In this document: positions 8,459 to 16,794 of the stretch, one piece after another
Layout: each line of letters opens with the position of its first letter
Numbering within the stretch: the stretch's first letter is position 1
Assembly (NCBI RefSeq): GCF_001953885.1
Contig: NZ_MQUS01000003.1
Coordinates: 186,001-250,000 of the forward strand
DNA length: 64,000 nucleotides
Direction: 5' to 3'
Origin: Streptomyces sp. IMTB 2501
Lineage (GTDB): Bacteria > Actinomycetota > Actinomycetes > Streptomycetales > Streptomycetaceae
Made by a program: the position numbers and the translations under genes
Notes under the pieces: generated by a model
Databases searched by the model: none
What the model was told of the DNA's origin: nothing
Seen by the model: the letters and a program-made list of their open reading frames with translations, nothing else

Positions 8459-9405
8459 CTCCCGCAGGCCCAGGTGTCGTACGACGTCCAGGCCTGGAGC
8501 GTGCGTGTGCCGGTGAACGCGTGCTCCGTGCCGGTGACCGGATCGGTGAACTCCAGCCTCCGCGCGAGCAGTTGCAGCGGACGCCGGAAGTCACCGGCCG
8601 GCACCGGGCCGGTCACCTCCGGATACAGCGGATCGCCGAGGATGGGCACGCCGAGCGCGTTCAGATGCACCCGCAGCTGATGGGTCTGCCCGGTCGCCGG
8701 GACGAGCCGGTACCGGCCCAGCCCGCCCCGATGCCCGGCAAGCTCCACATACGTCTCGGCGTTCGGCTCGCCCTCGACCTCCCGGGCCGCCTGCACCCCG
8801 CGCTCCTTCACGATCCGGCTGCGTACGGTCCGGGGGAGCACCAGCGTGGGGTCGTACGGCGCGATCGCCTCGTACTCCTTGCGCACCCGCCGGTCCCGGA
8901 ACAGCGTCTGATACGCCCCACGCTCCTGCGGCCGCACGATGAACAGCACCAGCCCCGCCGTCAGCCGGTCCAGGCGATGCGCGGCGGACAGTGCCGGGAT
9001 GCCCAGCTCATGCCGCAGCCGGGCCAGCGCGGTCTGGGTGACATGCGTGCCGCGCGGGGTCGTGGCGAGGAAGTGCGGCTTGTCGGCGACGACGATGTGC
9101 GCGTCCTGGTACACGACCTCCACCGGGAACGGCACCGTGACCTCGGCCGGCAGCTCGCGGTGGAACCACACGAACATCCCCGGCTCGTACGGCGCGTCCG
9201 GGGCCACCGACCTCCCGTCCGCGCCGACGATCAACCCCGCGTCGAACATCGACGCGACCATCCCGGGTGCGGCCCCCGTCAGCCGTTCCACCAGATGCTC
9301 CCGCACGGTGGCCCACGTGCCGCCGTACGGCAGCCGCACCCGCACAGGATCCACACCGTCGCGCTGGGGGAGCGGGGCGGGCGGGGGCGGCGTACGGCGT
9401 CTCAT
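8455..9405 (-). CDS. RluA-family RNA pseudouridine synthase
   Basis: A 316-residue pseudouridine synthase, isomerising uridines in rRNA or tRNA. The RluA signature HRLDRLTAGL is present with catalytic Asp146, followed by the conserved VRKEYEAI and GQTHQLRVHL segments. An N-terminal S4-like portion (residues about 30-85) precedes the catalytic domain. The natural stop codon TAG lies in the CTAG end of the adjacent repeat element, so the last residues (WTSYDTWACGS) may reflect an insertion that altered the C terminus. The start ATG is divergent from the GNAT gene with a 54-base gap. The target uridine cannot be inferred. Confidence 0.88.
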   Translation of the reverse strand: MRRRTPPPPAPLPQRDGVDPVRVRLPYGGTWATVREHLVERLTGAAPGMVASMFDAGLIVGADGRSVAPDAPYEPGMFVWFHRELPAEVTVPFPVEVVYQDAHIVVADKPHFLATTPRGTHVTQTALARLRHELGIPALSAAHRLDRLTAGLVLFIVRPQERGAYQTLFRDRRVRKEYEAIAPYDPTLVLPRTVRSRIVKERGVQAAREVEGEPNAETYVELAGHRGGLGRYRLVPATGQTHQLRVHLNALGVPILGDPLYPEVTGPVPAGDFRRPLQLLARRLEFTDPVTGTEHAFTGTRTLQAWTSYDTWACGS

Positions 9406-9459
9406 CGGTCAAGGGTACGAGGGCGAAACGGCTGCGGTGCCGGTCGGGCCGTCGGCAGG

Positions 9460-9963
9460 ATGCGGATCACGCCGTATCTCATCAGCCCGGTCGTGCCCGC
9501 CGTGCACGCCGCCTTCCAGGACCCGTTGATGCACCAGTGGCACATCATGGCCGCCGGCTCCGAGGAGGAGGCCGCCGGCTGGATCACCCGGTGGCAGAGC
9601 GGCTGGAAGGACGAGCGCCAGGCCCAGTGGGCCGTCGTGGACGCGGACACCGGCGAACTGCGGGGCCGCGTCGCGCTGCGCGAGATCATGCTCGGCGACG
9701 GCTGTGCCGAGGTCGCGTACTGGACGGTCGCCCGGGCACGCGGCCGGGGTGTCGCGGTGCGGGCCACCACCACCCTGACCCGCTGGGCGTTCGACGAGAT
9801 CGGCCTCCTCCGCCTCGAACTCTCCCACGCCACCGCCAGCGAGGCCTCCTGCCGCGTGGCCGAGAAGGCCGGCTTCGCTGCGGAGGGCACCAAGCGCAGC
9901 GCCCTGCTCCATCCGGACGCCCGGCACGACATGCACCGCCACGCCCGCGTGCGGGGCGACTGA
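9460..9963 (+). CDS. GNAT family N-acetyltransferase (RimJ/RimL type)
   Basis: A 167-residue acetyltransferase using acetyl-CoA. The fold is seen in the central beta strands (QWAVVDADTGELRGRVALRE), the acetyl-CoA-binding segment VARARGRGVAVRATTTLTRW (a RGxGxA-type loop) and the closing LELSHATASEASCRVAEKAGF, typical of RimJ/RimL-like enzymes acting on protein N termini or small amines. The ATG at this start has GGCAGG immediately upstream. The upstream in-frame extension antisense to the pseudouridine synthase is rejected as non-coding. Substrate unknown. Confidence 0.85.
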   Translation: MRITPYLISPVVPAVHAAFQDPLMHQWHIMAAGSEEEAAGWITRWQSGWKDERQAQWAVVDADTGELRGRVALREIMLGDGCAEVAYWTVARARGRGVAVRATTTLTRWAFDEIGLLRLELSHATASEASCRVAEKAGFAAEGTKRSALLHPDARHDMHRHARVRGD

Positions 9964-9980
9964 TTCGCCGCCCATACGCG

Positions 9981-10020
9981 ATACATCGTGTGTATTGGAC
10001 CATCGCGAGCTACTCACGAT
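9981..10020. promoter_or_regulatory. Two palindromes upstream of the PadR gene (candidate operators)
   Basis: ATACATCGTGTGTAT (9981-9995) is an inverted repeat with ATACA/TGTAT arms. ATCGCGAGCTACTCACGAT (10002-10020) is a second, nearly perfect one with 8-base arms and a CTA centre. They sit 39 to 78 bases before the PadR start. Autorepression through palindromes upstream of padR genes is the family habit, so these are good operator candidates, unproven. Confidence 0.5.
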
Positions 10021-10058
10021 ATGTTCGGCTGCGGATATTCGAGATCGAGGTGACTGTC

Positions 10059-10679
10059 ATGGCGGGTAAGCGCCGCAGGCTCAGCAACCCGCTGGCGCTC
10101 GCCGTGCTGGTGACCCTCTGGCAGAAGCCGATGCACCCGTACGAGATCGCTCAGACCCTGCGCCGTCAGGGCAAGGACACCAGCACGAAGATCAACTATG
10201 GTTCGCTCTACACGGTGGTGCAGAACCTCGAAAAGCACGGCTTCGTCGAGGTGACCGACGTGGAGCGGCAGGGCAATCGTCCCGAGCGCACGGTGTACGG
10301 GCTCACTGCGGCGGGTCGCGAGGAGATGACCGAGTGGTTGTCGGACCTCATCGCGGTCCCGGCGAAGGAGTACCCGATCTTCGAGACTGCCCTGTCCCTC
10401 ATGGGCGCGCTGCACCCGGACGAGGTGGTGCGGCTGCTTCAGGAGCGGCTCAGGGCCCTGGAGGTCCAGGCCGCGAGCGTGCGGGGAGGGTTGGAGAAGC
10501 TGTACGAGACGCTACCGCGGCTCTTCCTCGTCGAGACCGAGTACCAGTTGCACATGATCCTGGCGCAGGCGCAGTGGGTCCGCGGCTTCCTGGAAGAGAT
10601 CGGGAAGGGCTCACTGCCCGGCGTCGAGGGCTGGCGGCACCTCCATGAGACGGGGGAGCTGCCCGCGGAGTTCACTTGA
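10059..10679 (+). CDS. PadR-family transcriptional regulator
   Basis: A 206-residue PadR regulator. The N-terminal winged helix reads LSNPLALAVLVTLWQKPMHPYEIAQTLRRQG, then GSLYTVVQNLEKHGFVEV and the wing with RPERTVYGLTAAG. The C-terminal half is the helical dimerisation domain of the long (Vir) PadR subgroup. GAGG 9 bases before the ATG serves as ribosome site; the alternative upstream extension is antisense-like. It is followed by a hairpin and then a DrrAB-type exporter, which it probably represses, as PadR proteins commonly control adjacent multidrug ABC exporters. Inducer unknown. Confidence 0.9.
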   Translation: MAGKRRRLSNPLALAVLVTLWQKPMHPYEIAQTLRRQGKDTSTKINYGSLYTVVQNLEKHGFVEVTDVERQGNRPERTVYGLTAAGREEMTEWLSDLIAVPAKEYPIFETALSLMGALHPDEVVRLLQERLRALEVQAASVRGGLEKLYETLPRLFLVETEYQLHMILAQAQWVRGFLEEIGKGSLPGVEGWRHLHETGELPAEFT

Positions 10680-10686
10680 GAAGACC

Positions 10687-10724
10687 GACCCCGGCAGGGC
10701 TGTTGCAGCAGCTCCGCCGGGGTC
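10687..10724 (+). terminator. Hairpin after the PadR gene
   Basis: Perfect 9-bp arms GACCCCGGC and GCCGGGGTC enclose a 20-base loop, 8 bases after the padR stop. There is no T-run. It separates the regulator from the ABC genes 150 bases further on, which then need their own promoter or read-through. Confidence 0.7.
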
Positions 10725-10874
10725 GCGAACCCCGAAAGGGATCCGCCGTGCGGCGGCTCCGGGCGATCGAGGTGCGGCACACCCAGGATAGCCCGGCGCT
10801 CTTCACGCGGATCTTCCCCGATCCGCTCACACAGCGGATCTTTCGTCATCCGCTCATTCAGGAGAGCAGTCGTC

Positions 10875-11873
10875 ATGAACACCCGTGCGCCCGCAGTGGA
10901 GGCGCGCCAGCTCGTCAAGACCTATCCCGGTGACGTCACCGCCCTGACCGGCATGGACATCACCGTGGCACCGGGTACCGTCGTCGGACTCCTCGGCCCC
11001 AACGGCGCCGGCAAGTCCACCACCGTCAAGATCCTCACCACCCTGGCCCGCCCCGACTCCGGCACCGCCACCGTCGCCGGGCACGATGTGCTGCGCCACC
11101 CCGACCGGGTGCGCCGCGCGATCGGCGTGGTCGCCCAGCACTCCGGCGCCGACCCGGTCGCCACGGGCCGGGAGAACCTGCAACTCCAGGGCCGCCTCTA
11201 CGGACTGGGCGGCACCGCGCTGAACCGCCGGGTGGACGAGCTGCTGGAGCGGTTCACCCTCGCCGACGCCGCCCGCCGGCAGGTCAAGGGCTACTCGGGC
11301 GGCATGCGGCGCCGGCTCGACGTCGCCCTCGGACTGCTGCACCGGCCCGAGGTGCTGTTCCTGGACGAGCCGACCACCGGACTGGACCCGGAGGCGCGCA
11401 CCGCGATGTGGGAGGAGATCGGCCGGCTGGCCGGCGAGGAGGGTCTGACGATCCTGCTCACCACGCATTATCTGGAGGAGGCCGACCGGCTCGCCGAGCG
11501 TATCGCGATCGTCGACCGCGGCCGGATCGTGGTCGAGGGCACCCCGGACGCCCTCAAGGGCGAACTGCGCGGCGACGCCGTGCACATGGAACTGCGCGAG
11601 CCGGTCGGCGAGGCCGGCCGCACGCTGCTCACCGGCGCCCTGACCGCACTGCCCGGAGTGCACGAGGCGCTGTGCGAAGGGCGCCGGATCAGCGTCCGCG
11701 CCGATGACGGAGCGGCCGCGGTGCCCGCGCTGCTCGCCGCGCTGGACCGGGCCGGGGTCACCGTCGCCTCGGCCACCGTCGCCCGGCCCTCGCTGGACGA
11801 CGTCTACCTCCGCCACGCCGGCCGCCGGTACGCGGAGGCGGAGGCGGAGACCGTGCTCGTGGGAGGTGCGTGA
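10875..11873 (+). CDS. DrrA-type ABC exporter ATP-binding protein
   Basis: A 332-residue ATPase of the daunorubicin-resistance (DrrA) ABC exporter family. Walker A GPNGAGKST (41-49), the signature YSGGMRRRLD (139-148) and Walker B LFLDEPTTGLD (160-170) are intact, followed by the H-loop TTHYLEEAD. The C-terminal DUF4162-like region (residues about 235-330) typical of DrrA is present, with PSLDDVYLRHAGR near the end. GGAGAG 8 bases upstream supports the ATG. It overlaps or abuts the permease gene, making a two-gene exporter likely regulated by the upstream PadR protein. Substrate unknown, probably a hydrophobic drug-like compound. Confidence 0.92.
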   Translation: MNTRAPAVEARQLVKTYPGDVTALTGMDITVAPGTVVGLLGPNGAGKSTTVKILTTLARPDSGTATVAGHDVLRHPDRVRRAIGVVAQHSGADPVATGRENLQLQGRLYGLGGTALNRRVDELLERFTLADAARRQVKGYSGGMRRRLDVALGLLHRPEVLFLDEPTTGLDPEARTAMWEEIGRLAGEEGLTILLTTHYLEEADRLAERIAIVDRGRIVVEGTPDALKGELRGDAVHMELREPVGEAGRTLLTGALTALPGVHEALCEGRRISVRADDGAAAVPALLAALDRAGVTVASATVARPSLDDVYLRHAGRRYAEAEAETVLVGGA

Positions 11874-12649
11874 TGAGCAGTGCCGTCGTCCAGACCTGGT
11901 ACATGGCGCAGCGTCAACTGCGGGTGTTCGCCCGGCAGCCCGCCTACGCGGTCATCACCCTGATCCAGCCGGTGATCTGGCTGTTCCTGTTCGGCAACCT
12001 GTTCAAGAAGGTCGTCGGGCTGGGCGGCTTCGGCACCACCTCCTACCTGGACTACCTGGTGCCGGGTGTGGTCGTGATGAGCGCCCTCGGTTCCAACATG
12101 TGGGCCGGCATGGGCACGTTGGAGGAGATCCAGCGCGGCACCCTCGACCGGTTCCTGACCACCCCGGTCAGCCGTGCCGCGCTCATGAACGGCAATGTCG
12201 TCAACAACGGCCTGGTCACCGCCTTCCAGTCGGTGGTCATCGTGCTGCTCGGCCTGCTCGGCGGCGCGGACTACCCGGGCGGCGTCGGCGGCATCGCGAT
12301 CCTCGTGCTGGCCGCCGTGCTCCTCGGCACGGTCTTCGGGGCCCTGTCCAACGCGCTCGGGGTGCTCGTCCGCGAACGGGAGTCGATCATCGGCATCAAC
12401 ACCTTCCTGCTGCTGCCGCTGACCTTCCTCTCCAGCGCCTTCATGGCGCCCGCGCAGATGCCCGGCTGGATGCGGCACATCGCCGACTTCAACCCGCTCG
12501 ACTGGGCGATGGTGTCCGGCCGTTCGGCGCTGTCCGAGCATCCCGACTGGGGCGGCGTCCTCAGCCGCGGCGGCGCGCTGCTCGCCCTGGCGATCGCGGC
12601 GGTGTGGCTGTCGATCCGCACCTTCCGCTCCTACCAGCGGTCGGTGTGA
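11873..12649 (+). CDS. DrrB-type ABC-2 exporter permease
   Basis: A 258-residue ABC-2 family permease, partner of the preceding ATPase. About six hydrophobic segments are visible (for example VITLIQPVIWLFLFGNLF, YLVPGVVVMSALGSNMW, VVIVLLGLLGG, ILVLAAVLLGTVFGAL, TFLLLPLTFLSSAFM, LALAIAAVWLSI) with the family motif LSSAFMAPAQMPGWM and FNPLDWAM. The ATG has GGAGG six bases upstream; a GTG three bases earlier overlaps the ATPase stop and is an alternative. The pair forms a complete drug-type exporter. Confidence 0.92.
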   Translation: MSSAVVQTWYMAQRQLRVFARQPAYAVITLIQPVIWLFLFGNLFKKVVGLGGFGTTSYLDYLVPGVVVMSALGSNMWAGMGTLEEIQRGTLDRFLTTPVSRAALMNGNVVNNGLVTAFQSVVIVLLGLLGGADYPGGVGGIAILVLAAVLLGTVFGALSNALGVLVRERESIIGINTFLLLPLTFLSSAFMAPAQMPGWMRHIADFNPLDWAMVSGRSALSEHPDWGGVLSRGGALLALAIAAVWLSIRTFRSYQRSV

Positions 12650-12660
12650 AGATGTAGTCC

Positions 12661-13599
12661 ATGCCGGCCTACGATCTCGCGAACCGACTCGTCGTCGGTG
12701 TCGCCTCCAGTGCCCTGTTCGATCTGCGGGAGTCGGACGGCGTCTTCCGCGAGCAGGGCGAGGAGGCGTACCGGGCCTACCAGGAGCAGCACGTGGACGA
12801 CACGCTCCGGCCCGGAGTCGCGTTCGCGTTCATCCGCAGGCTGCTGTCGCTGAACGACCTCGGCGAGCCGGGCGATCCGCTCGTCGAGGTCATCATCCTC
12901 TCCCGCAACGACCCCGACACCGGCCTGAGGGTCATGCGGTCGATCCAGGCTCATGAACTGCCCATCAGCCGGGCCGTGTTCATGCAGGGCAGGTCGCCGT
13001 ACGCGTTCATCACCGCGCTGAACATGTCCCTGTTCCTGTCCGCGAACGGCGACGACGTCCGCGAGGCGGTCGCCGCCGGTCTGCCGGCCGGGCATGTGCT
13101 GGGATCGTCGTACGCGGACGACCCCGCCGACCGCGAGCTGCGGATCGCGTTCGACTTCGACGGGGTGCTCGCCGGCGACGAGGCCGAGCAGGTGTACCAG
13201 TCCGACGGTCTGGAGGAGTTCCGCGCGTACGAGGCCCGTAACGCGGCGACTCCGCACGATCCGGGGCCGTTGCGCGACTTCCTCGCCGGGGTGAACCGGA
13301 TACAGCGGCGGGAGGAGGAGCGGCGCGCGAGCGATCCGGACTACCCGAGCCGCGTGCACGTCTCGCTGGTGACCGCGCGCAACGCGCCGGCCCACGAACG
13401 GGCCGTGCGCAGCCTCAAGCAGTGGGGCGTGCGGGTCAACGGCGCCTTCTTCCTCGGCGGCATAGAGAAGGGCGCGGTCCTGAGGGTGCTCAGACCGCAC
13501 ATCTTCTTCGACGACCAGGTGACCCACCTGGAGAGTGCGTCGCGGACCACGCCCAGCGTGCACATCCCCTTCGGCAAGATCAACGAGACGGCCCCCTGA
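12661..13599 (+). CDS. Cytosolic 5'-nucleotidase (NT5C1-like, Pfam 5_nucleotid family)
   Basis: A 312-residue protein of the 5'-nucleotidase family related to eukaryotic cytosolic 5'-nucleotidase I. Recognisable pieces are LANRLVVGVASSALFDL at the N terminus, IILSRNDPDTGLRVMRSI, and a HAD-like nucleophile region ELRIAFDFDGVLAGDEAE in which DFDGV supplies the catalytic aspartates. Later VSLVTARNAPAHERAV and HIFFDDQ match the remaining HAD motifs. Such enzymes dephosphorylate nucleoside monophosphates. The ATG is 11 bases after the exporter permease stop, so it may be read from the same mRNA, though a functional link is not evident. Confidence 0.85.
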   Translation: MPAYDLANRLVVGVASSALFDLRESDGVFREQGEEAYRAYQEQHVDDTLRPGVAFAFIRRLLSLNDLGEPGDPLVEVIILSRNDPDTGLRVMRSIQAHELPISRAVFMQGRSPYAFITALNMSLFLSANGDDVREAVAAGLPAGHVLGSSYADDPADRELRIAFDFDGVLAGDEAEQVYQSDGLEEFRAYEARNAATPHDPGPLRDFLAGVNRIQRREEERRASDPDYPSRVHVSLVTARNAPAHERAVRSLKQWGVRVNGAFFLGGIEKGAVLRVLRPHIFFDDQVTHLESASRTTPSVHIPFGKINETAP

Positions 13600-13638
13600 G
13601 AGCGGACAGCTCTCCGGCGCCCCGAGCGCGGACCGCTC

Positions 13639-14484
13639 TCACGCGGCCGCCGTGCCGCCCTCCTGCTCGGCCTCGATCCGGGCGTTCCAGTCGCGCTTGG
13701 AGGCCTGCCAGCCGTCCTCGTCGTGGCCCAGGCGCCAGTAGCCGGAGATCGACAGGTCCTCGCGCGGGATGCCGCGCTCGATCCGCAGCAGCCGGCGCAG
13801 CTCCTTCACCCAGCTCGCCTCGCCGTGCACGAACGCGTGCACCCGGCCCTCGGGGAACTCCAGTGTGCGGACGGCCTCCACCAGTGCCTCGCCGACCGGC
13901 CGGTCCCCGCGGTGCAGCCAGACGACCTCCGCATCGGAGTCGATCTTCTGCTCCTCCTCGGGGCCGGACACCTCCACGAAGACATGGGCGCGGGCCCCGG
14001 CGGGCAGCGCCTCCAGGGACCGCGCGATCGCGGGCAGCGCGCTCTCGTCCCCGGCGAGCAGATGCCAGTCGGCCGCCGGGTCGGGGGCGTAGGCGCCGCC
14101 GGGGCCCATGAAGCGCACGCTCTCCCCCGGCTGCACACGGGCGGCCCACGGGCCTGCCAGGCCCTCGTCGCCGTGGACGACGAAGTCCAGGGTCAGCTCC
14201 AGCTGTTCGGGATCCCAGGCGCGCACGGTGTACGTCCGGGTCACCGGCCACTGCTCCCGCGGGAACTCCGCGCGGATCCGCTCCAGGTCGAAGGGCTTCG
14301 GGTAGGTCACGCCCGCGGGGCCGAAGAGCAGTTTCACGTAGTGGTCGGTGCAGGTGTCCGCCGCGAAGCCGGCCAGGCCCTCGCCGCCGAGCACCACCCG
14401 CCGCATGTGCGGGGTCAGCCGCTCGGTGCGGACCACCTGGGCGGTGCGGGCCTGGCGCGGCTTTCGTCCCGGACGCTCTGCCAT
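13639..14484 (-). CDS. Siderophore-interacting protein (FAD-dependent ferric reductase)
   Basis: A 281-residue SIP-family flavoprotein that reduces ferric siderophores in the cytoplasm to release iron. The FAD-binding motif RTYTVRAWDP and the NAD(P)H-binding half (ADWHLLAGDESALPAIARSL, then VHAFVHGEASWVKELRRLL) are clear, ending in the family's SGYWRLGHDEDGW. ATG is chosen over a GTG three bases upstream because GGAGG lies five bases before the ATG but only two before the GTG. A DmdR/IdeR-type iron box directly precedes the gene, so expression should rise in iron starvation. Confidence 0.9.
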   Translation of the reverse strand: MAERPGRKPRQARTAQVVRTERLTPHMRRVVLGGEGLAGFAADTCTDHYVKLLFGPAGVTYPKPFDLERIRAEFPREQWPVTRTYTVRAWDPEQLELTLDFVVHGDEGLAGPWAARVQPGESVRFMGPGGAYAPDPAADWHLLAGDESALPAIARSLEALPAGARAHVFVEVSGPEEEQKIDSDAEVVWLHRGDRPVGEALVEAVRTLEFPEGRVHAFVHGEASWVKELRRLLRIERGIPREDLSISGYWRLGHDEDGWQASKRDWNARIEAEQEGGTAAA

Positions 14485-14502
14485 CACGACCTCCTGCAGA
14501 TT

Positions 14503-14523
14503 GGTTAGGTTTACCTAAGTTAG
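14503..14523. promoter_or_regulatory. Iron box (DmdR1/DtxR-type operator)
   Basis: The core TTAGGTTTACCTAA is a palindrome with 6-base arms, embedded in a wider series of TTAGGT-like half-sites (GGTTAGG on one side, TAAGTTAG on the other). It matches the known actinobacterial iron-box consensus TTAGGTTAGGCTAACCTAA in all critical positions. It lies about 20 bases upstream of the SIP start and just beyond its ribosome site, where Fe-loaded repressor would block transcription. Confidence 0.85.
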
Positions 14524-14595
14524 CATCTCATCTCTGTGCAACACCGCTTTCCTGAGAGCTGGATGAGGTCTTTTGCCGGAAGATTCCGGTCAAGG

Positions 14596-15516
14596 TCAGG
14601 CGGCGAGCGTGGTCAGCAGCCGCTGCAGGGAGCCGCCGAGCCCCCATCGTCCGGCCAGCTTCTCCAGCGCCGCCGCGTCGCGCGGGGTGTGCGGCAGGGC
14701 CGTGTCGACGTCCGGCAGCGGTACGTCGTCGGCCACCCGGACCACCTTCGGGGCGACCGCCACGTACGGCCGGGCCTCGTCCAGTCGCTTGCGCTGTGAC
14801 GGCGTGAGCTTCGCCGTCGGGTCGTCCACCGCCGCCATGATCCCGGCCAGGTCACCGAACTCGGCGAGCAGCTTGGCGGCCGTCTTCTCGCCGATCCCGG
14901 CCACGCCCGGAAGACCGTCGCTCGGGTCGCCGCGCAGCAGCGCCAGATCCGCGTACCCCCGCCCGTCCACCCCGTACTTCTCGCGCAGCACCGCCTCGTC
15001 GGTCAGCTGGAGCGTGCCGACGCCCTTGAGCGGGTACAGCACCCGGATCCCACGGGCGTCGTCCACCAGCTGGTACAGATCGCGGTCGCCGGTGACGATG
15101 TCCACCGGGCCCTTGGCTCGCGCGGTGAAGGTGCCGATCACGTCGTCCGCCTCGTACGGCTCGACGCCCACGCGCGCGATGCCGAGTGCGTCGAGGACGG
15201 CCTCGATGACGGGCACCTGCGGGGAGAGGGTGTCGGGCACCTCCTCCTCGTCCGGGGCGCCCTCGTGCTCCTCGGCGACCCGGTGCGCCTTGTAGGTGGG
15301 GATGAGGTCCACCCGCCACTGCGGCCGCCAGTCGGCGTCCATACAGGCCACCAGCTGCTCCGGCCGGTGGTCCTTGACCAGCCGGTCGATGAAGTCCAGC
15401 AGCCCGCGCACGGCGTTCACCGGCGTGCCGTCCGGTGCCTTCACCGAGTCCGGCACGCCGAAATAGGCGCGGAAGTACAGCGATGCGGTGTCGAGAAGCA
15501 TGAGTCGTCCGGTCAC
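14596..15516 (-). CDS. 5'-3' exonuclease (FEN/PolA N-terminal type)
   Basis: A 306-residue stand-alone 5'-3' exonuclease homologous to the N-terminal domain of DNA polymerase I, removing flaps or RNA primers. Visible are RLMLLDTASLYFRAYFG (metal-site Asp), LVACMDADWRPQWR, YEADDVIGTF (the EADD metal cluster), VTGDRDLYQLV and the helix-hairpin-helix GLPGVAGIGEKTAAKLL. The GTG start (VTGRLMLLDT) is chosen from the family's usual N terminus; a longer frame upstream adds unlike residues. No strong ribosome site is seen. It is divergent from the betaine transport operon. Confidence 0.9.
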   Translation of the reverse strand: MTGRLMLLDTASLYFRAYFGVPDSVKAPDGTPVNAVRGLLDFIDRLVKDHRPEQLVACMDADWRPQWRVDLIPTYKAHRVAEEHEGAPDEEEVPDTLSPQVPVIEAVLDALGIARVGVEPYEADDVIGTFTARAKGPVDIVTGDRDLYQLVDDARGIRVLYPLKGVGTLQLTDEAVLREKYGVDGRGYADLALLRGDPSDGLPGVAGIGEKTAAKLLAEFGDLAGIMAAVDDPTAKLTPSQRKRLDEARPYVAVAPKVVRVADDVPLPDVDTALPHTPRDAAALEKLAGRWGLGGSLQRLLTTLAA

Positions 15517-15717
15517 GCTCGCATCATGCCGCACGGCACTGACAGCTGCCCTTCCGCCCGGAACGCGTTGCGCGATGCGCATCCCCGTGAGCCCGGCCAC
15601 TGAGCGGTTTGCCTCCGTTTGACCTGGGCAGGCGCCGCCACGGAGCGAGGGAGGTTGCTCTTTTCAACTGTCGGCGACTCTTCGTCTCCTGTTCTGTTCC
15701 CGAGACGAGAGGCACGC

Positions 15718-16794
15718 GTGCAACCGAGGCTTGAGACCGAGCACCTGTTCAAGGTGTTCGGCAGACGACCGGACGAAGCGGTGCAGCGCCTGCGGCAGGG
15801 CGCCGACCGGGAGGAGCTGCGCGCCGACGGCACCACCGCCGCCGTGATCGACGCCTCCTTCCGCGTCGAGGCCGGTGAGATCTTCGTCGTCATGGGCCTG
15901 TCGGGCTCCGGCAAGTCCACCCTGCTGCGCACGCTCAACGGCCTGCTGGAGCCGACCGCGGGCAGCGTCCGCTTCGACGGCCAGGATCTGACCGAGCTGA
16001 CCGCCCGTGAACTGCGCGAGCTGCGCTCAAGGAAGATCAGCATGGTGTTCCAGCACTTCGCGCTGTTCCCGCACCGCAGTGTCCGCGACAACGCCGCCTA
16101 CGGTCTCTCCGTGCAGGGCGTGCCCCGCGCCGAGCGTGAGCGCCGCGCCGACGAGGCGCTCGCCCTGTGCGGACTCGCGGGCTGGGAGGACTCCTGGCCC
16201 GACGAGCTGTCCGGCGGCATGCAGCAGCGCGTCGGCCTCGCACGCGCCCTCGCCACCGACGCCGACCTGCTCCTCATGGACGAGTCCTTCAGCGCCCTGG
16301 ACCCGCTGATCCGCCGCGACATGCAGGACCAGCTGCTGGAGCTGCAGAAGACCCTGAAGAAGACCATCGTCTTCATCACCCACGACCTCAACGAGGCCAT
16401 GCGGCTCGGCGACCGTATCGCCGTCATGCGCGACGGCCGCATCGTGCAGACCGGCACCGCCGAGGACATCCTGCTGCGCCCCGCCAACGACTACGTCGCC
16501 TCCTTCATCCAGGACGTCGACCGCTCGCGCGTGCTGACGGCCGGCGCCCTCATGGACACCTCGGTCACCAGCGACGCCCCCCTCTGCGGCTGTGAGACCG
16601 CGACCCGCGACACACCGTTCACGGAACTGTGCGCGATCAGCGCCCGGCTGTCGCACCGCGTCTCGGTCGTGGACGAGGCGAACAGGGTCATCGGTGTCGT
16701 TCCCAGGCAGCGGGTGATCGGCTTCCTCGGCGACGAGACGGCCGGTCCCGCGCCCTGTGACAACCCGGACGGGAAGGTGATCGCCCGTGCCTAG
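15718..16794 (+). CDS. Glycine betaine/proline ABC transporter ATPase (OpuAA/ProV)
   Basis: A 358-residue ATPase of the osmoprotectant importer family. The long N-terminal leader (FKVFGRRPDEAVQRL) is diagnostic for ProV/OpuAA. Walker A GLSGSGKST (60-68), signature ELSGGMQQRVGLARAL and Walker B LLLMDESFSALDP follow; the Glu is kept and Pro is replaced by Ser as in this family. The C terminus holds a reduced CBS-like region (residues about 285-345), where ionic strength is sensed in homologues. GTG is chosen because it gives the family N terminus and has GAGAG upstream. It overlaps the next gene by 8 bases. Confidence 0.93.
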   Translation: MQPRLETEHLFKVFGRRPDEAVQRLRQGADREELRADGTTAAVIDASFRVEAGEIFVVMGLSGSGKSTLLRTLNGLLEPTAGSVRFDGQDLTELTARELRELRSRKISMVFQHFALFPHRSVRDNAAYGLSVQGVPRAERERRADEALALCGLAGWEDSWPDELSGGMQQRVGLARALATDADLLLMDESFSALDPLIRRDMQDQLLELQKTLKKTIVFITHDLNEAMRLGDRIAVMRDGRIVQTGTAEDILLRPANDYVASFIQDVDRSRVLTAGALMDTSVTSDAPLCGCETATRDTPFTELCAISARLSHRVSVVDEANRVIGVVPRQRVIGFLGDETAGPAPCDNPDGKVIARA

